Assembly: GCA_017479935.1 (NCBI GenBank)
Contig: JAFVBO010000085.1
Span: forward strand, 1-52,755
DNA from: Lachnospiraceae bacterium
Lineage (GTDB): Bacteria; Bacillota; Clostridia; Lachnospirales; Lachnospiraceae
Reading direction: 5' to 3'
Length of the DNA stretch: 52,755 nucleotides
A model generated the notes under the pieces. That model did not search any database. It had not been told where the DNA came from and saw only the letters and a program-made list of their open reading frames with translations. The position numbers and the translations under genes are program-made. Positions within the stretch are counted from its first letter, which is position 1, and each line of letters opens with the position of its first letter. Shown here piece by piece: positions 7,872 through 16,593 of the stretch.

Positions 7872-7943
7872 AGCGCGAGACGGGATTCGAACCCGCGACC
7901 CTCGCCTTGGCAAGGCGATACTCCACCACTGAGCCACTCGCGC
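7872..7943 (-). tRNA. tRNA-Gly (GCC), copy 2
   Basis: Identical in the mature region to the copy at 7770-7841 and separated from it by 30 AT-rich bases, so the pair is a tandem duplication read as one transcript on the minus strand. CCA is not encoded. Confidence 0.95.
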
Positions 7944-8093
7944 ATTTGTTTTACTTTTGTTTTGCTCGCTCTCGCGAACAGACATGATGATACTACAACC
8001 CCAGATGTTTGTCAACCGGAAATTTTAAAATCGCACGATTTTTTTTGAGAGATCATGTTTACCGTAGAAAATGCGATTTTTCAAAAAAAATGC

Positions 8094-8122
8094 TTTAAAA
8101 AATCTGAAACCTGTGCTAAAAT
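8094..8122 (+). promoter_or_regulatory. Predicted extended -10 promoter of the CarD-family gene
   Basis: TTTAAA (8094-8099), 17 bases, then TG-C-TAAAAT (8114-8122), an extended -10 box about 79 bases before the start codon. Confidence 0.45.
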
Positions 8123-8200
8123 ATAAAAAATGTATAAAGTGTGAGAATGCTTACAGTTGTAAATGAGACAGTGAAAAAGATCACCGGAAAGGAGGTACTC

Positions 8201-8704
8201 ATGTTTGAGAAGGGTGAGTATATTCACTATGGAAACAGCGGAGTATGCATTGTAGATGATGTCACAACAATGAAATTGGAGGGCGTAGACCAGGAAAAAC
8301 AATACTACGTTCTTGCTCCGCTCTGGACCAAGGGAAACAAGATTTATACACCGGTAGACGGACAGAAGGTTGTCACTCGAAAAATTCTTACGGAAACAGA
8401 AGCACTGGAACTGATCGATCAGATGCCGCTCATTGATGAACTCATCATCACCAATGACCGGGAAAGAGAAGACAAGTATAAGGAAGCCATGCGATCGGGG
8501 GATTGCCGGGCCTGGGTAAGCGTTTTAAAAACGCTTCATACCCGGAAGCTCGAGAGGCAGGCAGCAGGAAAAAAAGTTACTTCGGCGGATGAAAGGTATA
8601 TGAAGGCGGCAGAGGATCAGCTTTATGGAGAATTGGCCGCAGCTCTGAATCTTCAGAAGGATCAGATGGAACAATATATATCCGAACGGATGGAAGCCGT
8701 TTAA
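8201..8704 (+). CDS. CarD family transcription regulator
   Basis: A 167-residue protein with a CarD/TRCF-RID Tudor-like domain at residues 1-65 (FEKGEYIHYGNSGVCIVDDV, then YYVLAPLW and IYTPVD) and a helical C-terminal domain. CarD proteins bind the RNA polymerase beta subunit and stabilise open promoter complexes, notably at rRNA and tRNA promoters. The ATG at 8201 is chosen because AAAGGAGG precedes it and the domain begins right there; an upstream in-frame ATG at 8141 lacks this. The gene has its own promoter and terminator. Confidence 0.9.
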   Translation: MFEKGEYIHYGNSGVCIVDDVTTMKLEGVDQEKQYYVLAPLWTKGNKIYTPVDGQKVVTRKILTETEALELIDQMPLIDELIITNDREREDKYKEAMRSGDCRAWVSVLKTLHTRKLERQAAGKKVTSADERYMKAAEDQLYGELAAALNLQKDQMEQYISERMEAV

Positions 8705-8708
8705 CAGG

Positions 8709-8744
8709 ACGAAAAAAGCAGTCGTAAGACTGCTTTTCGTTTTG
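8709..8744 (+). terminator. Terminator of the CarD-family gene
   Basis: AAGCAGTC-GTAA-GACTGCTT with flanking ACGAAAA/TTTTCGT, followed by T-rich sequence. Confidence 0.85.
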
Positions 8745-8757
8745 TAGAACTTCACAC

Positions 8758-8786
8758 TAGACGAACAAAAATCGGTATGTTACAAT
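8758..8786 (+). promoter_or_regulatory. Predicted promoter of the pyrimidine operon
   Basis: A weak TAGACG (8758-8763), 17 bases, and TACAAT (8781-8786) preceded by TGT form an extended -10 promoter 30 bases before pyrC. The leader is too short for a PyrR-type attenuator. Confidence 0.45.
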
Positions 8787-8815
8787 AAATCGAATTTAAG
8801 TCGGAGGTCATGGAA

Positions 8816-10087
8816 ATGCGGCTTCTTCTGAAGAATGGACATCTGGTGGATCCCATCGGGAAAAAGGATGGACTCTATGATATTCTGATCGAAGACGATA
8901 AAGTGGTAAAAGTGCAGACTCGGATATCCGATCGGGTGGACAAGCTGATAGATGCTTCGGACTGCCTGGTTATGCCGGGTCTTATTGATATGCATACACA
9001 TGTGCGGGAACCTGGCTATACAGAGAAAGAAACTTTTGTAACCGCCGGACGCGCGGCTGTCAAAGGTGGTTTTACAACCATCTGCGCCGCCCCGGACACC
9101 AAGCCCGTGATTGATACCAGTTTTCTTGTCGGGGATATCAGAAGGCAGGCGGAAAATGAATCGCTTGCCAATGTACTTCCTGTCGGTGCGCTCTCGACAG
9201 GGTTAAAAGGAAAGCAGGGCGCGGATCTGGAAGGAATGGCGCGGGAAGGGGCGGTTGCCTTTTCCGATGAAACACATAGCCTGGTGGATATGTACCTGTT
9301 GCGGCAGCTTTTTCTGCGCTGCGCCAGGCTTGGACTTCCCGTCTTCTCCTGGAATGAAGATCGTCGTCTGTCGGGAAAAGGCGTCATGAACGCTGGAAAG
9401 TTTTCAAAGAGCATGGGGCTGGCCGGAATTCCGGGCAGCGCAGAGGAAACCGTGCAGGCCAGATACATGCTTCTGGCGGAGGAATGCGGATGCCAGCTGC
9501 ACTTGCAGCACATGTCCACCCGCAAATCCGTCCTGATGCTTTGGCTTGCGAAAAAGCAGTTCGAGGCTGTCACCGGGGAAGTCTGCCCGCACCACCTGTT
9601 TCTGACAGAGGAATGTCTGATGGAAAAAGGCGCGGCGGGAAAGGTCTATCCGCCTTTGCGGACGGAAGAGGACCGGCTGGCGCTGATCGACGGGCTGCGG
9701 GATGGCATTATCGATGTCATCGCGACGGATCACTCCCCTCACGAAGCCGGAAAATGGACTTTGGAGGAGGCACCGAGCGGCTTTTCGGGCCTTGAGACGG
9801 CCTTGCCGCTTGTCTATACCGGTCTGGTCAAGCAGGGGCTTTTAAGCGCCTCCCAGATGGTGGAGAAGATGAGCAGCAACCCCGCGCGGATTCTGAAAAT
9901 CAACCGGGGATCGTTAAACCCCGGCGACATTGCGGACATCACGGTCTTTGATCCCCGCCCGGAGTATGATATCTCTACCGAGGGGTTTGCCTCTCTGGGG
10001 AAAAACACACCGTTTGAGGGATATCACGTCAGCGGAAGGGTCACCACCACGCTGGTCAGCGGACGCGTTGTATACCGGAACAACTAA
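8816..10087 (+). CDS. pyrC: Dihydroorotase
   Basis: The enzyme closes carbamoyl aspartate to dihydroorotate. The 423-residue product is a class I amidohydrolase: the metal motif DMHTHVREPG at about residues 58-67, further histidines in QLHLQHMSTR and EVCPHHLFLT, and the catalytic aspartate in VIATDHSPH. The start at 8816 is preferred because GGAGG (8803-8807) stands eight bases before it; an ATG at 8810 is only two bases away. It heads the run pyrC-pyrF-pyrK-pyrD-pyrE. Confidence 0.95.
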   Translation: MRLLLKNGHLVDPIGKKDGLYDILIEDDKVVKVQTRISDRVDKLIDASDCLVMPGLIDMHTHVREPGYTEKETFVTAGRAAVKGGFTTICAAPDTKPVIDTSFLVGDIRRQAENESLANVLPVGALSTGLKGKQGADLEGMAREGAVAFSDETHSLVDMYLLRQLFLRCARLGLPVFSWNEDRRLSGKGVMNAGKFSKSMGLAGIPGSAEETVQARYMLLAEECGCQLHLQHMSTRKSVLMLWLAKKQFEAVTGEVCPHHLFLTEECLMEKGAAGKVYPPLRTEEDRLALIDGLRDGIIDVIATDHSPHEAGKWTLEEAPSGFSGLETALPLVYTGLVKQGLLSASQMVEKMSSNPARILKINRGSLNPGDIADITVFDPRPEYDISTEGFASLGKNTPFEGYHVSGRVTTTLVSGRVVYRNN

Positions 10088-10124
10088 AGACTGTCTTTAC
10101 ACCTAGGAAAGCGAGAGTAAAAAC

Positions 10125-11042
10125 ATGATTCAGAAACTGATTTCTTCCATTCAAAAAACCGGCGCTCCCGTCGTGGTTGGCCTGGACCCGATGCTGTCCT
10201 ATATTCCCGAAAGCGTGCAGCGCCAGGCTTTCGCGGAATACGGCGAAACCCTGGCCGGAGCGGCAGAGGCCATCTGGCAGTTTAACAAGGCGATCGTGGA
10301 CGCGGTATATGACCTGATTCCCGCTGTGAAACCGCAGATTGCCATGTATGAGCAGTTTGGCGTGGAAGGCCTCATCGCCTACGAAAAAACCGTGCGCTAT
10401 TGCCAGGATAAGGGCCTGGTTGTGATCGGAGACATCAAACGCGGAGATATCGGTTCCACCTCGGCAGCCTATGCAGCCGGACATATCGGGAAAGTGACCG
10501 TGGGCAGTCAGACTTTTGCTCCCTTCCACGAGGATTTCATCACCGTCAATCCGTACCTGGGGACGGACGGGATCAAGCCGTTTGCCGATGTTTGCCGGCA
10601 GGAGAAGAAGGGCCTCTTTATTCTGGTGAAGACTTCCAATCCTTCCAGCGGCGAGTTCCAGGATCGCCTGATCGACGGTCGTCCGCTCTATGAATGGGTG
10701 GGCGAGAAAGTGGCCGCCTGGGGAGCCGATTGCATGGGCGATGACTACAGCTACATCGGAGCCGTGGTGGGTGCCACGTACCCGGAGATGGGCAAGGTTC
10801 TCCGCAAGATCATGCCGAAGTCGTACATCCTGGTGCCCGGCTACGGCGCGCAGGGCGGAACAGCCAAGGATCTGGCCCCTTACTTTAATGAAGACGGGCT
10901 CGGCGCCATCGTCAATTCGTCCCGCGGCATTATCGCGGCCTGGAAGCAGGAAAAGTACAGCCGTTTCGGAGCGGAGCATTTTGCGGATGCCAGCCGTCAG
11001 GCGGTTGTTGACATGGTGGAAGACATTCGCACCATTCTGTAA
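10125..11042 (+). CDS. pyrF: Orotidine 5'-phosphate decarboxylase (type 2 family)
   Basis: It decarboxylates OMP to UMP, the last step of the pathway. At 305 residues it is of the longer type 2 family rather than the ~240-residue type 1 enzyme. The catalytic Lys/Asp block IGDIKRGDIGSTSAAYA is at about residues 102-118, and the phosphate-binding end LVPGYGAQGGTAKD is clear. The gene begins 37 bases after pyrC with a GAAAGCGAGAG site, and pyrK follows after 20 bases. Confidence 0.95.
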   Translation: MIQKLISSIQKTGAPVVVGLDPMLSYIPESVQRQAFAEYGETLAGAAEAIWQFNKAIVDAVYDLIPAVKPQIAMYEQFGVEGLIAYEKTVRYCQDKGLVVIGDIKRGDIGSTSAAYAAGHIGKVTVGSQTFAPFHEDFITVNPYLGTDGIKPFADVCRQEKKGLFILVKTSNPSSGEFQDRLIDGRPLYEWVGEKVAAWGADCMGDDYSYIGAVVGATYPEMGKVLRKIMPKSYILVPGYGAQGGTAKDLAPYFNEDGLGAIVNSSRGIIAAWKQEKYSRFGAEHFADASRQAVVDMVEDIRTIL

Positions 11043-11062
11043 TATAAGAAGAGGGCCTTTGA

Positions 11063-11821
11063 ATGAAAACAGTATGTATGGCATCGGTGGTCAGCCAAAA
11101 TAGGATCGGAACCGGTATTTTTGATCTCTGGCTGCATGCGCCTGAAATTGCGGAGGCCGCCACGTGTGGCCAGTTTGTGGCTTTGTACAGCCGTGACCAT
11201 TCCCGGCTTCTTCCGCGCCCAATCAGTCTGTGCGAAGTAAAGGACGGGCAGATCCGCCTGGTATACCGGGTGGCAGGTGCCGGAACGGAAGAGTTTTCCG
11301 GACTTGCAAAAGGGGATACCGTGCGGGTCATGGGACCTTTGGGCAACGGCTTTCCGATGGAAAACAGAGGAAGAGCGCTGATCATCGGCGGCGGCATCGG
11401 AATCCCGCCCATGCTCATGCTGGCGGAGCGCCTCCCCGGGGAAAAACAGATCCTCTTAGGATATCGGGATGAGCGCTTTTTGCAGGACGAGTTTCAGGCC
11501 TACGGCCAGGTGCATGTGGCCACCGAAGACGGAAGCTTTGGAACGACTGGAAACGTGATGGACATCATCCGGGAAAAAAAGCTGGAAGCGGATGTGCTGT
11601 ACGCCTGCGGGCCCAAGCCCATGCTGCGGGCCATCAAAGAATATGCCGCGGAGAAAAACATACTTGCCTTTATCAGCATGGAAGAGCGCATGGCCTGCGG
11701 CGTCGGCGCGTGCCTTGGCTGCGTTTGCCAGACAAACTCGATCGATGGGCATTCCAACGTGAAGAACAAGCGAATCTGCAAGGATGGCCCTGTCTTTGAA
11801 GCGGGAGGTGTGGAGCTGTGA
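11063..11821 (+). CDS. pyrK: Dihydroorotate dehydrogenase electron transfer subunit
   Basis: This 252-residue ferredoxin-reductase-type protein passes electrons from PyrDB to NAD+. It has an FAD-binding barrel (LLPRPISLCEV near residue 52), an NAD-binding half with IIGGGIGIPPMLMLAE near residue 110, and a C-terminal 2Fe-2S site with the cysteines of ACGVGACLGCVC near residue 211 and a last cysteine in RICKDG. Its stop codon overlaps the GTG of pyrD, which fits tight coupling of the two subunits. Confidence 0.95.
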   Translation: MKTVCMASVVSQNRIGTGIFDLWLHAPEIAEAATCGQFVALYSRDHSRLLPRPISLCEVKDGQIRLVYRVAGAGTEEFSGLAKGDTVRVMGPLGNGFPMENRGRALIIGGGIGIPPMLMLAERLPGEKQILLGYRDERFLQDEFQAYGQVHVATEDGSFGTTGNVMDIIREKKLEADVLYACGPKPMLRAIKEYAAEKNILAFISMEERMACGVGACLGCVCQTNSIDGHSNVKNKRICKDGPVFEAGGVEL

Positions 11822-12723
11822 GAAATACCAAGGTTGAAATCGCCGGTGTAACCCTCAAAAACCCGGTTATGGTCAGCTCCGGCACATTCGGATCGGGCGA
11901 AGAATACGAGGAATTCTTTGATTTAAACAAGCTGGGAGCGCTGGTGACCAAGGGCGTTTCCTTAATCCCGTGGTCCGGAAACAAAACGCCGCGGATTGCC
12001 GAGACGGACAGCGGCATGTTAAATGCCATCGGACTTCAAAACCCCGGCATTGATGTGTTCCTGGAGAGGGACATGCCCCGGCTGGAAAAACTGGATACCG
12101 TTGTCATCGTGAACGTGTGCGGACATTCAGAAGATGAGTATCTGGCCGTGACGGAAAGACTTTCGGATACGGCCGCGGATATGCTGGAGATTAACATTTC
12201 CTGCCCGAATGTGAGCGCCGATTTCCTGGCGTTCGGGCAGAACCCGAAAATGGTCGAGCATCTGACGGCCCGCATTCGGGAGAAAACGAACAAACCGCTC
12301 ATCATGAAGCTGACGCCGAACGTGACCAGCATCGCCGAGATCGCCAAGGCTGCGGAAGCGGGCGGCGCGGACGCGGTGTCCTTAATCAATACGCTGACCG
12401 GCATGAAGATCGACGTGGAGCGGCAGACCTTCGCACTGGCCAACAAGACCGGCGGCCTGTCCGGGCCTGCGATCCGCCCGGTGGCCGTGCGCATGGTGTA
12501 TGAAACGGCGCGCGCCGTGCACATCCCTGTGATCGGCATGGGCGGCATCACCTGCGCAAAGGATGCGCTGGAGTTTATCCTGGCCGGCGCGAGCGCGGTG
12601 TCCGTCGGAACGGCGAACTTCGTCGATCCGTTTACCGCGTTAAAAGTGATCCAGGGAATTGAAGAGTACATGGACCGGCACGGTGTGAAGAACATTGTGG
12701 ATCTGGTTGGAGCCGTCCATTAA
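11818..12723 (+). CDS. pyrD: Dihydroorotate dehydrogenase, catalytic subunit (class 1B)
   Basis: A 301-residue FMN-containing TIM barrel that oxidises dihydroorotate to orotate with PyrK. The active-site cysteine lies in LEINISCPNV (about residue 131), and the FMN phosphate site in IPVIGMGGITCAKDALEFIL. The GTG start at 11818 overlaps the pyrK stop and is preceded by GGAGGTGTGGAG. Together with PyrK this shows the NAD-dependent class 1B system typical of Firmicutes. Confidence 0.95.
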   Translation: MRNTKVEIAGVTLKNPVMVSSGTFGSGEEYEEFFDLNKLGALVTKGVSLIPWSGNKTPRIAETDSGMLNAIGLQNPGIDVFLERDMPRLEKLDTVVIVNVCGHSEDEYLAVTERLSDTAADMLEINISCPNVSADFLAFGQNPKMVEHLTARIREKTNKPLIMKLTPNVTSIAEIAKAAEAGGADAVSLINTLTGMKIDVERQTFALANKTGGLSGPAIRPVAVRMVYETARAVHIPVIGMGGITCAKDALEFILAGASAVSVGTANFVDPFTALKVIQGIEEYMDRHGVKNIVDLVGAVH

Positions 12724-12802
12724 CAAGGTAAGAAGTACACGAACATAAAGACAAACCGGTTTATAGTGAGGCAAGCTGCCCATTTACCCAAAGGAGAGCG
12801 AA

Positions 12803-13474
12803 GTGGAAGCATACAAGGAAGAATTTATCGGCTTTATGATTGACTGCCAGGTGTTGAAATTCGGAGATTTCACGACGAAAAGTGGAAGAAAGACGCCCTT
12901 TTTCATCAACACCGGCTTTTATCGCACGGGTGCCCAGTTAAAGCGGCTTGGCGAGTATTACGCGCAGGCGATCAAGGAGACGTTCGGTACGGACTTTGAT
13001 GTCCTGTTTGGACCGGCGTATAAGGGTATTCCGCTGACCGTTGCCGCAACGATCGCGTTAAGCGATAAGTATGGCGCGGATATCCGTTACTGCTCCAACC
13101 GCAAGGAGGTCAAGGACCACGGCGACAAGGGAATCCTTCTGGGAAGCCCCATCGGCGACGGTGATAAGGTCGTGATCATCGAGGATGTGACGACGGCGGG
13201 AACCTCCATTCAGGAAACGTACCCCATCTTAAAGGCACAGGGAAACGTGGATGTCATGGGCTTAGTTGTCTCGGTCGACCGGATGGAGCGCGGGCAGGGC
13301 GAAAAGGCGGCTCTGCAGGAGATTTCCGAGACCTATGGAATGAAGACCACCGCCATTGTAACCATGAAGGAAGTGGTGGAGTTTCTGTACAACCGTCCGT
13401 ACCGCGGAAAAGTATGGATTGACGATGGCATCAAGGCAGCCATCGATGCCTATTATGAGAAGTATGGAGCCTGA
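12803..13474 (+). CDS. pyrE: Orotate phosphoribosyltransferase
   Basis: It joins orotate and PRPP to give OMP. The 223-residue protein shows the PRPP-binding signature VVIIEDVTTAGTSI at about residues 121-134 and the FGPAYKGIPL loop near residue 71. The GTG at 12803 follows AAAGGAGAGCG. The coding end overlaps the predicted start of the VanZ gene, so the envelope genes downstream may ride on the pyr transcript. Confidence 0.95.
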   Translation: MEAYKEEFIGFMIDCQVLKFGDFTTKSGRKTPFFINTGFYRTGAQLKRLGEYYAQAIKETFGTDFDVLFGPAYKGIPLTVAATIALSDKYGADIRYCSNRKEVKDHGDKGILLGSPIGDGDKVVIIEDVTTAGTSIQETYPILKAQGNVDVMGLVVSVDRMERGQGEKAALQEISETYGMKTTAIVTMKEVVEFLYNRPYRGKVWIDDGIKAAIDAYYEKYGA

Positions 13475-13967
13475 AAAAAACCGGTACATGGACGGGATCC
13501 GGATTGTCGGATGGACCTGTTTTCTCCTGTACCTGGGGGCACTCACCTATTTCATGTTTTTCGCGGATAACTGGGGAAGAAGGCAGCTGAGTGATGTCTA
13601 CTCCTACAATTTTGTCCCCTTTCGCGAGATCGGACGATATCTGCGCTACTGGAGACAGATCGGGTTTGCCCGGGTGGTTCTCAACCTGGCGGGAAATATT
13701 GTCGGGTTCATGCCCTTTGGATTCTTTGTTCCGCTGCTTTTCCGCTTTCACAGGGATATTCCCTTTATCGCGGGCATCTCGTTCTGCTTCAGCGCGGCGA
13801 TCGAATTCATTCAATTGGTGAGCCGTGTGGGGTGCTGTGATGTGGATGATGTTATTCTAAATACGCTGGGAGGGTTATTGGGGTATGCCCTGTTCATCGT
13901 ACTGCGGGATTACAGGAGGAAAGTGAAGTGGCAACGGGAACAAGATCAAACCGGACAGGATGGATGA
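13464..13967 (+). CDS. VanZ-like membrane protein
   Basis: About 167 residues with four membrane segments and the VanZ family features YNFVPFREIGRYLRYW near residue 47, a NLAGNIVGFMPFGFFVPLLF block, and EFIQLVSRVGCCDVDDVILN. VanZ proteins lower susceptibility to teicoplanin or other wall-active compounds in some hosts; the biochemical role is unknown. The start at 13464 overlaps the end of pyrE by 11 bases; in-frame starts at 13419 and 13455 are also possible, and ribosome binding is weak. The next gene overlaps its 3' end. Confidence 0.85.
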   Translation: MEPEKNRYMDGIRIVGWTCFLLYLGALTYFMFFADNWGRRQLSDVYSYNFVPFREIGRYLRYWRQIGFARVVLNLAGNIVGFMPFGFFVPLLFRFHRDIPFIAGISFCFSAAIEFIQLVSRVGCCDVDDVILNTLGGLLGYALFIVLRDYRRKVKWQREQDQTGQDG

Positions 13968-14263
13968 ATGATATGCGCGGGCAGCTCCCGGCATTCTTAT
14001 CCTTTGTCCCGGCTGTGTTGGCAGCGGCCGAGTATGCGATGGTGCTCTACGGGATCCGGGACGCGTTTCAATCAGAGGGAAATGTCTCATGGATATCAGC
14101 AGCCCTGATGTTACTCGCACTGTTTTTATCTGCCGTCGGCCTCATTGTGGCGGGACTGGTTCTCCTTCGAAAGCCGAAGAAGCCGGCGGTGACCATCGTG
14201 GGAATGGTTTTTAACGCAATCATCCTGATGGCGGTTCTTGCAGTTTACGCCATCGGGTTTTAA
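13928..14263 (+). CDS. Small unknown membrane protein
   Basis: A 111-residue protein with three membrane segments (about residues 22-40, 57-80 and 88-109), separated by short charged loops such as RKPKKPA. The GTG at 13928 sits eight bases after AGGAGG (13914-13919), a good site inside the end of the VanZ gene, so the two are coupled. It resembles the many small DUF-type membrane proteins of Clostridia but I do not recognise a family. Confidence 0.7.
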   Translation: MATGTRSNRTGWMNDMRGQLPAFLSFVPAVLAAAEYAMVLYGIRDAFQSEGNVSWISAALMLLALFLSAVGLIVAGLVLLRKPKKPAVTIVGMVFNAIILMAVLAVYAIGF

Positions 14264-14286
14264 CCTTAAAGAAAGGATTTTAAAAA

Positions 14287-14796
14287 ATGGCACAGGTTGG
14301 CATTGTAATGGGCAGCGATTCGGATCTGAAGGTGATGGCGAAGGCTGCTGAGATGCTGGACAAATTCGGCATCTCCTATGAAATGACCATCATCTCGGCT
14401 CACAGGGAACCGGATGAATTTTTTGCCTACGCAAAGGGAGCGGAGGCAAAAGGGTTTAAGGTAATTATCGCGGGGGCCGGCATGGCGGCTCACCTTCCGG
14501 GCATGTGCGCGGCACTGTTCCCTATGCCGGTCATCGGCGTCCCGATGCACACGACATCCCTCGGAGGACGTGATTCGCTTTACTCCATCGTACAGATGCC
14601 AAGCGGTATTCCGGTGGCTACGGTTGCCATCAACGGCGGCGCGAATGCAGGTATTCTGGCGGCGAAAATTCTGGCGACTTCCGATCCGGAGCTTCTTGCG
14701 AAGCTGAAAGCGTATTCGCAGGAGATGAAGGAAGGCGTCATGAAGAAAGCGGACAAGTTACAGGAGATCGGTTACCAGGCATATCTGGAACAGTAA
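14287..14796 (+). CDS. purE: N5-carboxyaminoimidazole ribonucleotide mutase
   Basis: It moves the carboxyl group of N5-CAIR to give CAIR in purine synthesis. The 169-residue protein carries MGSDSDLKVM at residues 8-17 and the active-site IISAHREPDE at about 38-47, then IAGAGMAAHLPGM. GAAAGGATTTTAAAAA precedes the ATG. purK, its usual partner, is not in the window, though class II PurE enzymes work without it. Confidence 0.95.
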   Translation: MAQVGIVMGSDSDLKVMAKAAEMLDKFGISYEMTIISAHREPDEFFAYAKGAEAKGFKVIIAGAGMAAHLPGMCAALFPMPVIGVPMHTTSLGGRDSLYSIVQMPSGIPVATVAINGGANAGILAAKILATSDPELLAKLKAYSQEMKEGVMKKADKLQEIGYQAYLEQ

Positions 14797-14843
14797 GCAC
14801 GAATGTTTGACCGGGCGGAAAAAAGCCGGAGAAAGGAATTCAT

Positions 14844-15869
14844 ATGGATTATAAGAGTGCAGGAGTTGATCTGCAGGCCGGGTACAAGGCAGTAGATCTG
14901 ATCAAGGAACATGTTAAGACAACCATGAGACCGGAAGTCCTTGGCGGGATCGGAGGCTTTTCCGGCGCGTTCTCCGCTGAAGCTTTCAAGAAGATGGAGC
15001 ACCCGGTCCTGCTTTCCAGCACGGACGGCGTGGGCACCAAGTTAAAGCTCGCTTTCCTGATGGACAAGCATGACACGGTTGGTATCGATGTCGTCGCCAT
15101 GTGCGTGAACGACCTGATCTGTGCCGGCGCGGAACCGCTGTTCTTCCTTGACTACGTGGCCTGCGGCAAGCTGGTCCCCGAGAAGGTGGCGGATATCGTA
15201 AAGGGCGTCGCGAAGGGCTGCGAATTATCCGGCTCGGCGCTCGTGGGCGGCGAGACCGCAGAAATGCCCGGCTTTTATCCGGTCGATGAGTACGACCTGG
15301 CCGGCTTCTCCGTCGGCGTGGTGGACAAGGACCAGATGATCGACGGACGCGACTTGAAGGAAAGAGACGTGCTGATCGGCGTTGCCTCCACCGGTGTGCA
15401 CAGCAACGGTTTCTCCCTGGTCCGCAAGGTGTTTGACATGACCAAGGAAAATCTGGAAACCTACCGCGAAGAACTGGGCATGACGCTCGGCGAAGCACTC
15501 TTAAAGCCCACCCGCATTTACGTTCCGGCCATGAAGGCCATCAAGGATGCCGGCATCCGCGTGAAGGCCTGCAGCCATATCACGGGCGGCGGTTTCTACG
15601 AGAACGTTCCGCGTATGCTCTGCGAAGGAAAGCGCGCCATCATCCGCAAGGACAGCTACACGGTTCCACCGATCTTTAAGCTGATCGAGAAGGAAGGCCA
15701 TGTGGAGAACGATTCCATGTACAACACCTTCAACATGGGCATCGGCCTTGTGATGGCCGTGGATCCGGAAGACGCTGACCGCACGATGGCGGCCATCCGC
15801 TCTACGGGCGACAAGCCGTATGTCATCGGCTGGGTTGTATCCGGCGAGCAGGGAGTCGAGTTATGGTAA
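14844..15869 (+). CDS. purM: Phosphoribosylformylglycinamidine cyclo-ligase
   Basis: This ATP-dependent enzyme closes the imidazole ring to give AIR. The 341-residue product has [15 protein letters not shown] at its start, [13 protein letters not shown] near residue 56, [10 protein letters not shown] and [13 protein letters not shown], all typical of PurM. It follows purE by 47 bases with an AGAAAGGAATTC site, and its stop overlaps the start of purN. Confidence 0.96.
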   Translation: MDYKSAGVDLQAGYKAVDLIKEHVKTTMRPEVLGGIGGFSGAFSAEAFKKMEHPVLLSSTDGVGTKLKLAFLMDKHDTVGIDVVAMCVNDLICAGAEPLFFLDYVACGKLVPEKVADIVKGVAKGCELSGSALVGGETAEMPGFYPVDEYDLAGFSVGVVDKDQMIDGRDLKERDVLIGVASTGVHSNGFSLVRKVFDMTKENLETYREELGMTLGEALLKPTRIYVPAMKAIKDAGIRVKACSHITGGGFYENVPRMLCEGKRAIIRKDSYTVPPIFKLIEKEGHVENDSMYNTFNMGIGLVMAVDPEDADRTMAAIRSTGDKPYVIGWVVSGEQGVELW

Positions 15870-16492
15870 GGGTTGTCGTCTGCGTCTCCGGAGGCGGCAC
15901 CAATCTGCAGGCGATTTTGGACGGCGTGGCGGATGGAAGCATCCGCCAGACCCAGATCGTCGGCGTCATCAGCAACAATCCAGGCGTCATGGCGCTGACC
16001 CGTGCCGAAAAGGCAGGGGTTCCGGGCTACGCAATCTGTCCGGCCGACTACGCGGACAGAGAGGCTTTTCATCAAGCCCTGTTAGATAAGCTGGCGGAGC
16101 TTTCCCCGGACCTCATTGTGCTCGCAGGCTTTCTGGTGCGCATTCCGGAGGAGATGATCCGGCGCTATGAGAGACGGATTCTGAACATCCATCCCTCGCT
16201 GATCCCTTCGTACTGCGGCGTCGGCTACTACGGGTTGAAGGTGCATGAAGGGTGCCTGGCGCGCGGCAGCAAGATCACGGGCGCCACGGTGCACTTCGTG
16301 GACGCCGGCATGGATTCCGGCCCAATCCTGTTACAGAAGGCAGTGGAAGTGCATCCGGATGACACGCCCAAAATCCTGCAGCGGCGCGTGATGGAGGAGG
16401 CCGAGTGGGTGCTCCTTCCGAAGGCAATCGATGCCTTTGCGTGCGGCAATATCGACTGGATCGACGGGAAGCCGTGGATTCGCGAGAATTAG
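15863..16492 (+). CDS. purN: Phosphoribosylglycinamide formyltransferase
   Basis: It transfers a formyl group from 10-formyl-THF to GAR. The 209-residue protein opens with [15 protein letters not shown], the GAR phosphate loop, and has the catalytic Asn-His region [13 protein letters not shown] near residue 109 and the D-GPI motif [11 protein letters not shown] with the third catalytic residue near 144. Its ATG lies within the last codons of purM, so translation is coupled. Confidence 0.95.
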   Translation: MVRVVVCVSGGGTNLQAILDGVADGSIRQTQIVGVISNNPGVMALTRAEKAGVPGYAICPADYADREAFHQALLDKLAELSPDLIVLAGFLVRIPEEMIRRYERRILNIHPSLIPSYCGVGYYGLKVHEGCLARGSKITGATVHFVDAGMDSGPILLQKAVEVHPDDTPKILQRRVMEEAEWVLLPKAIDAFACGNIDWIDGKPWIREN

Positions 16493-16526
16493 AAGATCAT
16501 TTGCAAGATATCATAGACAGATCAGG

Positions 16527-16577
16527 AAAGCCGATGTGTGTATCGTTGCCTTCGGCAACTCACGCATCGGCTTTTTC
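16527..16577 (+). promoter_or_regulatory. Terminator-like hairpin between purN and purD
   Basis: AAAGCCGATGTGTG pairs with the AACTCACGCATCGGCTTT side, and GTTGCC-TTC-GGCAAC closes the top, followed by five T. It stands directly before the purD ribosome binding site (AGAGGAGAG), so it is either a read-through terminator or an attenuator. A related GTTGCC-TGC-GGCAAC-TCTCGCATCG sequence is at 1359. Confidence 0.6.
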
Positions 16578-16593
16578 AAAAGAGGAGAGAAAA

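Noticed and set aside
7755-8015. 86-codon frame on the minus strand
   Set aside because: It is a translation of the two tRNA-Gly genes.
16405-16593. N-terminal extension of PurD
   Set aside because: The extension overlaps purN and the hairpin; the GTG at 16594 has a good ribosome binding site and matches the family N-terminus.
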